Part shown: positions 33,854 through 46,553 of the stretch, piece by piece
Layout of the letters: the number at the start of each line of letters is the position of its first letter
How positions within the stretch are numbered: position 1 is the stretch's first letter
Source: Manihot esculenta
Taxonomy: Eukaryota > Streptophyta > Magnoliopsida > Malpighiales > Euphorbiaceae
Assembly: GCF_001659605.2 (NCBI RefSeq)
Contig: NC_035171.2
Coordinates: 11,773,835-11,837,834, forward strand
Direction of reading: 5' to 3'
DNA: 64,000 nt
The notes under the pieces: generated by a model
Database searches by the model: none
What the model was told of the DNA's origin: nothing
Seen by the model: only the letters and a program-made list of their open reading frames with translations
Made by a program: the position numbers and the translations under genes

Positions 33854-36197
33854 TGTAATACCCAGCTAGATCCTGGCATCGGAATCCCAACTTTCCGGCG
33901 GAATCTCCGTTGAAATCTGGACTTCTGGAGATGCCAGAGTCTTCTAGGGGGTTAAAATGTATTTTCTAAAATATTTTCATATGATTTTATGGTTTTAATG
34001 GAAAAGAAATTGAGTTTTGAAAAGAATAGGCTAAGGAGGCATTGCCAGGTTCGGCCGCCGAAAGTCAAGTTCGGCCGCCGAACATGGGGCTGTTTCGGGA
34101 GTGCTTTAGGCTTCCGAAAGTGTGAGGGCAGAAACCAAGTTCGGCCGCCGAACATGCATGAGTTTATGAGGCACGTTAGGCTGCCGAAGGTAGTCGACCA
34201 GGCCACCTATAAAAGGCCCTCAGACCGAAAATGGGTGAGTTTTCTCCCCATTCTCGAGCTCAGGTATGTTTATGTCCCCCCTTGGTTCTTTTTAAGTTAT
34301 TTCTTCAAATCCTTCAAGTTTTAGTTTGGGTTTTGAAGTTTTGAGTTCAAAGTTCAAGTTTTGGAGCTTGGAGATCTTTGGAGCTTGGATTCTCCACATC
34401 TTCAAGTTAGGATCGTACCAACCCTCGATCTTCAAGAGGTAAGTGTAGATCCTTGCTTTCCTTTGTGTTTAATGAAGTTTTAAGTGAGTTTATGGAGTTT
34501 TAATGCTTGAGTATGGGTAGATATGCATGTTTAGGTTTATGTGGGTTTTATGCTCAATGTATGTTTATGTGATATTATGTTGAGGAGTTTGAGTTAGTTT
34601 ATACTCCTTTATGCTTGTAGGAGTGTGTATGCATGTTTGGGAGAGAGTATGTGAGGTTTTGGTTGGTTTTGGGGGGTTGGGAGGCTGGTATGCACGAGGG
34701 CTGAGTTCTGGAGGAACTCAGGTTCGGCAGCCGAAGGGAGTTTCGACCGCCGAACCTGCCTATGGATGCATGGTTTGGCCGCCTAACCTTGCCCTCGAAA
34801 GTTGTGTTTCAGAGCTGGAGCAGACTTTCGGCCGCCGAAAGTGATGTTCGGCCGCCGAAAGTGCTTGACTTTCGTCTCTGGAGAGAGGGTTCGACCGCCG
34901 AAAGTGCCCCTAAACCTGCATGACTTTCGGCTCTGGAAGGGACCTTCGGCCGCCGAAAGTGCCGCTGAAAGTGCCCTGTCCAGCCCTTTCATGGGTGTTT
35001 TCTATGCATGCTTTCGTGATGTTTTAGGGGGTTTTTGGGGAGTTGTTTACGAGTTGTTTAGAGAGTGTTTGGTCCCTCATTTGAGTCCACCTGTGTAGGA
35101 TCGGATCTGAGGAACCGAGGTGGTCAGCAGTGTTAGCTGCTTCAGAGTTAGTTCAGAGGTTATCCAGAGCTAGCCAGAGGTGACTAGGACTGAACCTTAT
35201 GTTTTAAAATAAATCAAATGTTTTAAGCATGTTCATGCATCATGAATACCATGATATGTAATAGGTTGATTGCATTAGACTTCACGAATATGATGCATTG
35301 CATACTTCTATGATGATGATGTGGATGAATGTTGGATGATCCTTTAGCCCTCACCATGATAGGATATGATGATGATATGATATGAGATGGAAAGACCAGG
35401 GAGGCCGTATCGCCCCTGGCAATATGTTATATGTAAGAGAAGACCAGGTGAGGCCGTATCGCCCCTGGCATAGTCGGACGTGTTATGATATGAGATATAT
35501 AAGAGAAGACCAGGTGAGGCCGTATCGCCCCTGGCCTAGTTGGACATGTTATGATAGAGACATGTAGAGGGCTATAGGTGACAAGTTCATCCTTGATGTG
35601 TATTGTTTGTGATGTGATGCATTTCATGATGGCAAGTGTTTAAATGATTCCTTTTATATGTTCTGCTCACTGGGCTTTATAGCTCACCCCTCTCCCCTAA
35701 CCCCAGGTTTGCAGGGTCAGAGTTAGTCAGGAGATCAACAGGTTATGTCTTTGGTCACTTTTATGTAATAGATTAGTAGTGGACATGATGTAATGTAAAG
35801 ATATGTGTCGAAATGTAAAATGCTATAATGTAATGAAATAGATAGAGTTGTGCTTTGCCCTAGTGTGTGGTTAATCCCCTTGTACATGGTCTTTATGTAT
35901 GTTTTTTATTGAGACATGAAAACCAAGCTTAATGTATGTTGCCCCACTAGAGTAGATGATGAGAACTCTAGTGTTGGGGTTTATGTTTATGAGTTTGTGC
36001 ATGCACAGGTTAAGCTTGGTGTATGAAAGAAAGAAAAAGGTTTACAGCTTTATGTTTTAAAGTTTTTATGTTTATATTGATCATGTATGGGATTAAACAG
36101 GTACACAGGATGTATGTTAGGCTTGCTACGGGTCCCGGCGGCCTTAAGCCGATTTGGATCCTAGCGCCGGTAGCGGTCCGATTTTCTGGTCGTTACA
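33854..36197 (+). repeat. E5 5' LTR
   Basis: TGTAATACCCAGC to GGTCGTTACA, 2344 bp, TATAAAA at 34208, palindromes at 34050-34080 and 34720-34970. Hairpin repeats at 35390-35540 have a variant spacer (GGCCGTATCGCCC). The most diverged of the chromovirus LTRs apart from E2. Confidence 0.88.
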
Positions 36198-36200
36198 GAT

Positions 36201-36214
36201 TGGTATCAGAGCCC
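36201..36214 (+). other. E5 primer-binding site
   Basis: TGGTATCAGAGCCC, three bases after the LTR, complementary to initiator tRNA-Met. Confidence 0.88.
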
Positions 36215-36469
36215 TAGGTTCACATGGTCAGACCTATAGTGTGTCGGGCTCATAGAGGTTATAGAAGGGCAAGCACAATAGGAAAGATCATGTCCACTAG
36301 GATAGGATGTGGAGTCCTGTCTTGTATGATGATGTGAAATGCCATGATGATATGCATGTGCATTAATGTTCTGCTATGTATGTGATGTATGTGAGGTAGG
36401 TTCATGTGTTTCCACATGAACCGTATGATGCTAATGTTTATATGATATGTTATGCTTTCAGAAGTGAAG

Positions 36470-36787
36470 ATGAGAGGAACTCGTCGATCTGTAAGATTGA
36501 CTGGAGCTCCGCTAGAGAATGAGGGCATGGATGCCCATCCCCCTGCTCTGCAGAGGGCAAGATCTTGTAGAACAAGCAGAGAAGGTACATCAAGGGACCC
36601 TAGAAGGTCTTTTGATGCGAGCAGGAGGAGATCAGTTCAGGGTGGTATATCAGATGATGCGAGGGAATCTGAGGAGGATGAGCAGAGAAGAGATGGCAGT
36701 TTGGGCATGAGTATGTCAGTAGAGGATATGGGAGAGTCCCAAGGAGGCACTCAGGCCTCGGGTTTTTTTCCACCACAGTATCCACCA
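36470..36787 (+). pseudogene. E5 gag N-terminal fragment
   Basis: Starts MRGTRRSVRL and is open through QASGFFPPQYPP, then is cut at the LINE junction where CCACC/CCAACC forms a short shared sequence. The capsid and zinc regions are missing. Confidence 0.85.
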
Positions 36788-37099
36788 ACCAATTGTAAGA
36801 AGCCAAACATCTACTTAAAAGTTCCTGTATGTTGTTAAATCCACCTTTGCAGTTATTCCAAGTCATAGAAGGACCTAAGAAATTAAGATCAATAAGGTTA
36901 AGGTTATTAATAAAATTATGAAACAAAAGCATCTTGGAGTCAATATAGGAAAAGCTTCCTTGTTTTACATTTGAATTCAAAAGGGCATTAAAATCACCCA
37001 TGAAGAGATGAAAATTAGATAAAATAAGAGCATAATTAGAAACAAAAGCAAACTGAGACTACATAACAAGTTCATTACTACTAGCATGTATGAGCAAAA
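36788..37099 (-). pseudogene. LINE piece 2: endonuclease domain
   Basis: Minus-strand reading includes MGDFNALLNSNVKQGSF, the GDFN catalytic motif of the APE-type endonuclease, then FLGPSMTWNN and LLSRCLASYNW, the usual T..N......LDR.L....W pattern. It ends at the E5 deletion junction. Upstream it links to piece 1 via the CAAAA duplication, with a frameshift near the join. Confidence 0.87.
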
Positions 37100-39256
37100 T
37101 ATAATATCCGGCTAGACCCCAGCATCGGAATTCCCACTTTTCGGCGGAATCTCGGATGTCTGAACCCTCTAGAAGGGTAAAATATGGTTTTCTAAAACAT
37201 TTTTACGTGTTTTGTGGTTTTAATAAAGAAGAAAATGAGTTTTTGAAAGAAAAAGACCAAGGAAGAAAACCCAGGTTCGGCAGCCGAACATGGGGAGTTT
37301 GCGGAAGCACCTTTGGCCCCCGAAGATAGTCTGGCCAGCAACCTATAAAAGGCCCTTTGTCCGAAAATGGGCGAGTTTTCTCTCTCTATTTTCGGGCATA
37401 GGTGAGATTTCGCCCTTCCATGGTTGATTTGTTGTTTTCCTTCAAATCCCTTCGAGTTTTGATGAGCCTTTACTTTGTTTTCAAGATTTTGAGCTAAGAT
37501 CGGAGTTTTGAAGTTTGGAGACCCCCGGAGCTCGATTTCTCCCAATCTCCAAGTTTGGATCACTCTCCTCTCGATCTTCAAGAGGTAAGTGTAGATCCTT
37601 CTCTTCTTTCATGTTTTAAGTAAGTTTTAAGAAGGGGTTAAGGGTTTTGATGCATGTTTAAGCTAGGGATAAAATGTTAGGGTTTATGTTAGTTAAATGA
37701 TAAATGTATGCTTATGTAATGTTTGTTGGGGTATAGGCTAGTTTTATGCCCCTATATGCTTGAATAAGTGTTTATGCATGTTTTAGAATAGTTGATTGCA
37801 TGTTGGGAAGTTGGGATGGCTGAATGAGGGATGGCAGAATCGGGTTCTGCCACTCAGAAGGATCCAAGTTCGGCCGCCGAAGCAAGGTTCGGCCGCCGAA
37901 CCTACCAGGGAAGGCAGTTTAGGCCGCCTAAACTCGCCCCCGAAAGTTTGGACTTTCGGCTCTGGAGGGGAGTTTCGGCCGCCGAACCTGCCCTCGAAAG
38001 TGGATGACTTTTGGTTCTGGAAGGACTTTCGATCGCCGAACCCTGCCTCTGAAAGTGCCTGACTTTCAGCTCTGGAGGGACTTTCAGCCGCCGAACCTGC
38101 CGCCGAAAGTGACCTGTCCAGCCTTCCTTTGCATATTTTCTATGAATGTTTTATGATATTTTGGGGGGTTTTGGGGAGTTGTTTAGAGTCTTTATAGAGT
38201 ATGTTTGGTCTCTTATTTGAGTCCACCTGTGTAGGATCGGACCCGAGGAACCGAGGAGGCCAGCAGTGTTAGCTGCTTCAGAGTTAGTCCAGAGTCAGCC
38301 AGAGGTGAGTAGAACACAACTCTATTTTATTTCAAAGCAACTAAAATCTTAAGCATGTTCATGCATCACGATTGCCATGTTTATAGGTTGTTGCATTAGA
38401 ATTCATGAATATGATGCATTGCATTAATTATTGTTGATATGGATGGTTATTGGATGATCTATTAGTCCTCGATATGATATGATATGATACGGTATGGAAA
38501 GATCAGGGTTGCCCATTTTACGCCCCTGGCACAGAGTAAGGCAAAGACCAGGGTTGCCCATTCTACACCCCTGGCACAGTTGGACATGTTATGTTATGTT
38601 TAAGAGGAAGTCCTGAGGAGCTCCGTCGAGGGCTGGGCATTTATTGGATCTGTAGAAGGCTATTGGTGACAATACCATCTTGAGGTGACTTACTTGTGTT
38701 GTGATGCATTTCATAAAAGCATGTGATATTTAAATTGTTTTATTGTTCTGCTCACTGGGCTCTTGTAGCTCACCCTTTTTTCCTAACCCCTAGGTTTGCA
38801 GGTTCAGGATAGACCGGGAAGTCGTCAAGGGTAAAGGCTTGTTTATGTAATAGATTAGTAGTGGACATGATATGTAAAATGATGTAAGGTATTGTCCAGT
38901 GATGTAATGAGTATTAGATTGTGCTTGGCCCTAATATATGGTTAATCCCTTTTGGTACATGATCTTATGTTAATGTTTTAATGATGAGTTATGTTGAACT
39001 AGGCTTGACATATGATATGTTACCCTGCTAGAGCATTTGATGAGGGCTTTAGTGTGGGGTTTTATGTTTACAGTTATGGTGTATGCACAGGTCAAGCTTG
39101 GTATATAAAAAGTTTAAAGTTTTTATAAAAATGTGTGATCATGTATGGGATTTTATCAGGTACACAGAATGTATAGTAGGCTTGCTACGGGTCCCAGCGA
39201 CCTTAAGTCGATTTGGATCCTAGCGCCGGTAGCGGTCCGGTTTTCGGGTCGTTACA
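37100..39256 (+). repeat. E6 LTR A
   Basis: TATAATATCCGG to GGTCGTTACA, 2157 bp; TATAAAA at 37344; palindromes at 37868-38100. Directly followed by CAAAAGGCCCC and the interior of a second LTR. Confidence 0.88.
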
Positions 39257-41174
39257 CAAAAGGCCCCTTGTCCGAAAATGGGCGAGTTTTCTCTCTCTAT
39301 TTTCGGGCATAGGTAAGATTTCGCCCTTCCATAGTCGATTTGTTGTTTTCCTTCAGATCCCTTCAAGTTTTGATGAGTTTTTACTTTGTTTTGAAGATTT
39401 TGAGCTAAGATCAGAGTTTTGAAGATTGGAGACCCCCGGAGCTCGTTTTCTCCCAATCTCCAAGTTTGGATCACCTCTCCTCTCGATCTTCAAGAGGTAA
39501 GTGTCGATCCACGCCTTTTATGATGTTTTAAGTAACTTTTATGAAGGGGTTAAGGGTTTTGATGCATGTTTAGGCTAGTTGTAAAAATTGTTAAGGTTTA
39601 TGTGTGGTTATTGATAAATGTATGCTTAATGTGATGTTTGTTGGGGTATAGGCTAGTTTTATGCCCCTATATGCTTGAATAAGTGTTTATGCATGTTTTA
39701 GAATAGTTGAATGCATGTTGAGAAGTTGGGATGGCTGAATGTGGGATGGCAGAATCGGGTTCTGCCACTCAGAAGGATCCAGGTTTGGCCGCCGAAGCAA
39801 GGTTCGGCCGTCGGACCTGCCAGGGAAGGCAGTTTAGGCCGCCTAAACTCGCTTCCGAAAGTTTGGACTTTCGGCTCTGGAGGGGAGTTTCGGTCGTCGA
39901 ACCTGCCCCCGAAAGTGGGTGACTTTCGGCTTTGGAAGGACTTTCGGCCGCCGAACCCTGCCTCCGAAAGTGCCTGACTTTCGGCTTTAGAGGGACTTTC
40001 GGCCGCCGAACCTGCCGCCGAAAATGCCCTATCCAGCCTTCCTTTGCATGTTTTCCATGAATGTTTTATGATGTTTTAGGGGGGTTTTTGGGGAGATATT
40101 TAAAGTCATATTAGAGTATGTTTGGTCCCTCATTTGAGTCCACCTGTGTAGGATCGGACCCGAGGAACCGAGGAGTTCAGCAGTGAGATAGCTGTTTCAG
40201 AGTCAGTCCAGTATCTACCAAAGGTGAGTAGAACAGAACTACTTTCTATTTTAAAAGTAATTAAACTCCTAAGCATATTCATGTATCACGATTGCCATGT
40301 TTATAGGTTGTTGCATTAGAATTCACGAATATGATGCATTATATAATATGATGTTGATGTGGATGGTCATTGGATGATCCATTAGTCCTCGATATGATAT
40401 GCTATGATATGGTACGGAAAGACCAGGGTTGCCCATTCTATTCCCCTAGCACAGAGTAAGGGAAAGACCAGAGTTGCCCATTCTACGCCCCTAGCACAGT
40501 TAGACATGTTATGTTATGTTTAAGAGGAAGTCCTGAGGAGCTCCGTCGAGGGCCGGGCATTTATTGGATATGTAGAGGGCTATTGGTGACAATACCATCT
40601 TAAGGTGATTTACTTGTGTTGTGATGCATTTCATAAAAGCATGTGATATTTAAATTGTTTTATTGTTCTGCTCACTGGGTTTTAGTAGCTCACCCCTTTC
40701 CCTAACCTCCAGGTTTGCAGGTTTAGGATAGACTGGGAAGTCGTCAAGGGTAAAAGCTGTGTTATTGTAATAGATTAGTAGTGGACATGATATGTAAATT
40801 AATGTAAGGTATTGTTCAGTATTGTATTGAGAATTAGTATTGTGCTTGGCCCTAATGTATGATTAATCCCTTTTGTACATGATCTTATGAAATGTTTTAA
40901 TGATGAGTTATGTTGAACCAGACTTGGCATATGTTATGTTGCCCCACTAGATCATTTGATGAGGGCTCTAGTGTGGGGTTTTATGTTTTCAGTATGATGC
41001 ATGCAAAGGTCAAGCTTGGTATATGGAAAGTTTAAAGTTTTTATTAAAATGTATGATCATGTATGGGATTTTATCAGGTGTACAGGTTGTATAGTAGGCT
41101 TGCTACGGGTCCCGGCGACCTTAAGTTGATCTGGATCCTAGCGCCGGTAGCTGTCCGGTTTCCGAGTCGTTACA
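39257..41174 (+). repeat. E6 LTR B, missing its first 245 bp or so
   Basis: Begins inside the TATA region (AAAAGGCCCCTTGTCCG) and ends GAGTCGTTACA. It lacks the promoter-proximal palindromes but keeps the second cluster (39790-40025). Confidence 0.88.
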
Positions 41175-41237
41175 CCAGCGACCTTAAGTCGATCTGGATC
41201 CTAGCGCCGGTAGCGGTCCGGTTTCCGGGTCGTTATA
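41175..41237 (+). repeat. E6 duplicated LTR tail
   Basis: Repeats the last 63 bp of the LTR (CCAGCGACCTTAAGTCGATC to GTCGTTATA) between LTR B and the primer site. Confidence 0.85.
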
Positions 41238-41240
41238 GAG

Positions 41241-41254
41241 TGGTATCAGAGCCC
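41241..41254 (+). other. E6 primer-binding site
   Basis: TGGTATCAGAGCCC, three bases after the duplicated LTR tail; complementary to initiator tRNA-Met. Confidence 0.88.
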
Positions 41255-41495
41255 TAGGTTCATATGGTCGGACCTAGAGTGTCGGGCTCATAGATGTCAT
41301 AGAAGGGCAAGCATAATAGGAAAAATCATGTCCACTAGGATAGGATATAGAGTCCTGTCTTGATAATGATGTGAAATACCATGACTATATGCATGTGCAT
41401 TAATGATATGCTATGTATGATGTGGGTTCACGTGTTATCACATGAACCATATGATGTTAATGTTTATGTGTTTTATGTTGTTTTTCAGAAGTAAG

Positions 41496-44400
41496 ATGCG
41501 AGGCACTCGTTGATCTGCACGATTGACTAGAGTCCCACCAGAGAATGAGGGCATGGATGCCCGTCCCCCTACTTTGCCAAGGGCAATGTCATGCAGATCA
41601 AGTAGAAAGGGAACGTCAAGGGACCCTAGAAGGTCTTTTGATATTAGCAGGAGGGGAACAATTCAGGGTGGTATGTCAGCTGATGTAAGGGGATCAGAGG
41701 AGGATGAGTAGAGAAGAGATGGTAGCTTGGGCATGAGCATGTCAGAAGAGGGCATGGGAGAATCTCAAGGAGGCGCTCAGGCCTCGGGGTTTGGTTATCC
41801 ACCCCAGTATCAACCCTTTCCTCAGAGCCCAGGGTATCCGATGGGGGGTACATCGATTACTCTGGCTTTAACCCATATCCCTCCTACATGCCTTACCCTC
41901 CTTTTTACCCACCATATCCCCAGTACCCTATGTATCCACCCTCACCCTTCTACCCAAATACAGCAAACCCTAACCTAGGGAATGTTGTACCTCCTCCACC
42001 ACCAGCAGAACCTGTAGCCCCTGAAATCCAAACACCCAAGCCTAGCTCATCTGTGGGGAGCAAGGTAAAGATGACAGATTACCTAAAGCTGGATGCTCCC
42101 AAGTTCAAGACGGGAGATGATCCGTTTGAATACCTCAAAACGGTAAAAATGATAACAGATGAGGGTAAATGATAGCAGAGCCATTCAGATGGCGTGGTTA
42201 ACGCTGAAATGCAAGAAAGCAAGAGAATGGTTCAAGAACTATGTGGACCCGAGGTTGGAGAGCTTATCCTGGGAGCAGTTTGCTAATGAGTTTACAGGAT
42301 GGGCGTTTCCAGATAGTTCCAGAGAACTGAAAGTTGTGGAGTTTGAGCAGCTAAGGCAGACAAAGGAGATGAGTGTCGACGAGTATACCGACAAGTTTCT
42401 GGAGTTGCTGCAATTTGTGGGCCATGCATATGACACAGATCAGAAGAAGGCCATGAGGTATACCATGAGGCTCCACCCTAGGTATTCCTCCCTGATCCTA
42501 GCAGCAGAGAGAGAGGACTTCCACACCATAGTGGATGCAGCTCGGAAGATGGAGGCTGGTGCCATTATTCAGGGGTCAGTTAAGCAGTCAATGGCACAGT
42601 CTTTGGGTTCCAAGACCCCAGGTGGGGGAAAGTTAGATCCCTCTTCTCTCAGTGCAGCAGCTTCAGGCAGTAAAAAGTGGGGCAAAGCCAAGCCCAAGAA
42701 GAATAAGTTCTGGAATCGTTTGAAGTCAGGTCTGGGTTTAGGTAGCGGCTCGAGCTCAAGGTCAGATGGTTCAGAATGCTTGAGGTGTGGTAAGCCACAC
42801 AAGGGAGTATGTCGGTTTGGGACCACAGCCTGCTTCAGGTGTGGGCAGGAGGGACGCATAGCTCGGGAGTGTCCTAGAGCAACTTTTATGGCACCGTCCC
42901 AGCAGACAGCTTCTAGTAGTGTGGCTCAGCCAGTAGCTCCAGCCGTGACACAGGGCAGTGGCAGAGGGATAGGAGTAGCCTCTTCTTCAGTAGGTTCCCG
43001 GGGTGAAGGTCCATCAGCTCCAGCTCGGATCTTCACTATGACACAGCAAGAGGCAAACATATCCAACACCGTGGTGTCAGGTAATCTCATCATTGGTTGT
43101 TCAGATGTGTATGCTTTAATGGACCCTGGTGCATCTCATTCTTTTGTTGCTCCTAGAGCCGTAGAGAGGTTAGGTTTGATAGTCTCTGGGTTAGAGTGTC
43201 CCCTCTGAGTCAGTGGACCCAAGTGTGACCCATCAGTGGCAGAGTCAGTCTGCCGGTTCAGTCCAGTTTTTATTGAGGGTAGATGCCTTCCAGTCGACCT
43301 TGTGGTTCTAGATTTGACGGATTTTGATATCATTCTAGGGATGGATTGGCTATCCGCTCATGGTGCTACCTTGGACTGCAGAGACAAGGTAGTCAGGTTC
43401 AGAGATCAGGATGGGTCAGAGGTTGTCTTCAGAGGAGACAAGAGGGGTATGCCTAGAGGTCTGATATCAGCTCTACAGGCTCGTAGGTTGCTCAGGAGAG
43501 GTTGTCAGGGGTTTCTAGCTCATGTGAGAGAGCTGGATAGTCAGGTTAGGGAGCCCGCCTCAGTGCCCGTGGTCAGAGAGTTTCCTGATGTCTTCCCAGA
43601 CGAGCTTCCAGGACTACCACCTACTAGGGAGATAGAGTTCGAAATAGAATTGATGCCTGGAACCAGACCGATCTCTATCCCTTCCTACAGGATGGCACCA
43701 GCAGAGTTGAAGGAGCTAAAGAAGCAGTTGCAAGAGTTGGTAGACAAGGGTTTTATCCGACCAAGTACCTCACCTTGGGGTTCTCCAGTGTTGTTTGTAA
43801 AGAAGAAGGATGGATCCTTAAGACTTTGTATCGACTACAGGCAGTTAAACAAAGTCACTACCAAGAATAAGTATCCTCTATTCAGGATCGACGATCTATT
43901 TGACCAGTTAGCTGGAGCAGGTTGTTTCTCCAAGATAGATCTAAGATCTGGGTACCACCAGCTGAGAATCAGAGAAGAAGATGTGCCGAAGACGGCGTTT
44001 AGGGTCAGATATGGGCATTATGAATTCTTAGTAATGCCGTTTGGGCTGACCAATGCCCCTGCAGCATTCATGGACCTCATGAACAGAGTTTTCAGCCAGT
44101 ATCTGGATCACTTTGTTATTGTCTTCATTGATGATATCTTGGTGTATTCCAAAAACGTAGAGGAGCATGCCCATCATCTGAGGATAGTTTTGCAGACCTT
44201 GAGGGAGCATGGCTTGTATGCCAAGTTCTCCAAGTGTGAGTTCTGGTTAAGGAGCATTTCGTTCTTGGGGCATGTTGTGTCAGAACAGGGAATTGAAGTG
44301 GACCCCAAGAAGGTGGAAGTTGTAGCTAACTGGCCTAGACCCACTACAGTTACAGAGATTAAAAGCTTTCTGGGTTTGGTAGGTTACTACAGGAGGTTCG

Positions 44401-46466
44401 TGCAGGACTTCTCTAAAATTGCCGCTCCTATGACCAGATTGACTAAGAAAAACCAGAGGTTTGTGTAGTCTGATCAGTGCGAGGAAAGCTTTGAAGAGCT
44501 GAAGAAAAGGTTAACGTCAGCACCGGTGTTAGCTCTGCCTACCAGTAATGAAGACTTCACGATGTTTTGTGATGCGTCCCGAGTGGGACTAGGTTGTGTG
44601 TTGATGCAAAATGAGAGGGTAATCGCTTATGCTTCTAGGCAGCTAAAGAAGCATGAGTTGAATTATCCTACACATGACCTAGAGATGGCAGTTGTGATCT
44701 TTGCACTCAAGATGTGGAGGCACTACCTTTATGGGGTTAAATGTGAGATCTTCACAGATTATAAGAGCTTGCAGTATATCTTGAGTCAGAGAGAGTTGAA
44801 TCTGAGGCAGAGGAGATGGGTAGAACTGCTTAGTGACTATGATTGCAAAATTCAGTACCATCCAGGTAAGGCAAATGTTGTGGCAGATGCCTTAAGTCGG
44901 AAATCACTTGGCAGTCTATCCCATATTACAGCAGAGAGGAGACTGGTGGTGAGGGAATTCTATAAGCTCGTTGATGAAGGGCTGCAGTTGGAGTTGTCTG
45001 GTACAGATGCTTTGATAGCCCAGATGAGGGTGATACCCGTGTTTCTGGAGCAGGTGGCTCAAAAACAGCATGAGGACCCAGAGTTAGTGAAAATTGCCAA
45101 GACTGTTCAGTCAGGCAAGAATGAAGAATTTAGATTTGACAGCAAAGGGATCCTTCGCTATGGGAACAGGTTATGTGTACCAAATGACGTGAGTTTGAAG
45201 GGAGACATGATGAGAGAAGCTCATAATTCCAGATACAACATTCACCCTGGAGCCACCAAAATGTATCAAGGTCTGAAAAGAGTCTATTGGTGGCCAGCTA
45301 TGAAAAGAGAAGTGGCACAGTTCGTGTCTGCCTGTGATGTATGTCAGAAAGTGAAGTTGGAACATCAGAAGCCGACTGGAATGCTTAACCCACTGCCGAT
45401 TCCAGAGTGGAAATGGGAGAATATAGCTATAGATTTTGTGGTGGGGTTACCGGCAACGTCCAACAGGTTGGACTCCATATGGATGATTGTGGACAGACTG
45501 ACCAAATCTGCTCACTTCATCCCTATCAGGAGTGGCTATTCTATGGACAAATTGGCGCAGGTGTATGTTGAAGAAGTTGTCAGGTTGCATGGGGCTCCCA
45601 TTTCAATAGTGTCAGATAGGGGACTCCAGTTCACCTTCAGGTTTTGGCAGAGTCTGCAGAACACTATGGGTACCAGATTAGACTTTAGCACTGCTTTCCA
45701 TCCACAGACTGATAGACAGTCAGAGAAGACCATCCAGACAATTGAAGATATGCTCAGAATGTGTGTGCTAGATTTTGGCGGTTCTTGGAGGCAGCATCTA
45801 CCCTTGATGGAGTTTGCCTACAATAACAGCTATCATGCTAGCATAGGGATGGCTCCATATGAAGCTTTGTATGGAAGGAAGTGCAGGTCACCTGTCTGCT
45901 GGGAAGAAGTTGGAGAAAGGGCCTTGGCAGGGCCTGAGCTAGTAGAGATCACCAACAGAGTAGTGTCCACTATCAGAGAAAGGATCAAGACTGTTGTGAG
46001 TCGGCAGAAAAGTTATGCAGATATCCGCAGGAAGCATATGGAGTTTCAGGAGGGAGATATGGTGTTGCTCAAGGTGTCTCCTATGAAAGGGGTGATCCGT
46101 TTTGGAAAGAAAGGTAAACTAGCTCCACGGTACATCGGACCCTTTGAAATCTTGCAGAAGATTGGGAATGTATCGTACAAGCTGGATTTGCCTGCTTCAA
46201 TGGAGAGAATCCATTCAGTTTTCCATGTTTCCATGTTATGAAAGTTCGTGTCAGATCCGGGCAAGATTCTTAATGAGCCTGATGTGGAGATCCTAGGAGA
46301 TCTCACTTATGTTGAGCAGCCGGTGCGGATCATAGACACGCAGATCAAAAAGCTGAGGAACAAGAAAATCCCGATGGTGAAAGTCCTTTGGAATCACCAC
46401 AACATAGAAGAATGTACCTGGGAGATACGGGAGTCCATACTCCAGCAATACCCTTATCTCTTCTAA
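41496..46466 (+). pseudogene. E6 gag-pol, stops and frameshifts
   Basis: Same domain order as E1. Damage: CGA to TGA at 41511, a stop at 41709, an opposing pair of frameshifts near 41855 and 42165 in gag, TGG to TGA at 43206, TGG to TAG at 44466, and a stop at 46239 replacing Arg in MLRKF. Recognisable motifs: zinc sites CLRCGKPHKGVC and CFRCGQEGRIARECP, where the CCHC His is Arg; protease [16 protein letters not shown]; RNase [11 protein letters not shown]; integrase HHCC finger; D-35-E with SDRG...QSE; chromodomain ending QQYPYLF. The damaged knuckle would impair RNA binding even if the frame were open. Confidence 0.9.
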
Positions 46467-46516
46467 GGTTAGTGTTCTTATTTTTGTGTGCTTCCTTGTT
46501 GCTATGCTTGTGTGTT

Positions 46517-46553
46517 GAACATTCGGAGACGAATGTTCTTAAGAGGGAAAGAA
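46517..46553 (+). promoter_or_regulatory. E6 pre-PPT hairpin and weakened polypurine tract
   Basis: GAACATTC-ggagac-GAATGTTC at 46517-46538; the tract before the LTR reads AAGAGGGAAAGAA, still purine-only. Confidence 0.75.

Larger units (their letters stand above)
33854..36787 (+). mobile_element. E5: chromovirus truncated in gag
   Basis: Full 5' LTR (33854-36197), primer site and 318 bp of gag, then an abrupt switch to LINE sequence. Pol and the 3' LTR are lost together with about 300 bp of LINE, which points to one deletion after insertion. No right-hand target duplication can be recognised. Confidence 0.85.

Noticed and set aside
39257..41237. LTR B of E6 as an independent solo LTR insertion
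   Set aside because: It lacks its 5' end, has no duplication of its own, and is followed by a primer site and interior, so it is the working 5' LTR of E6.
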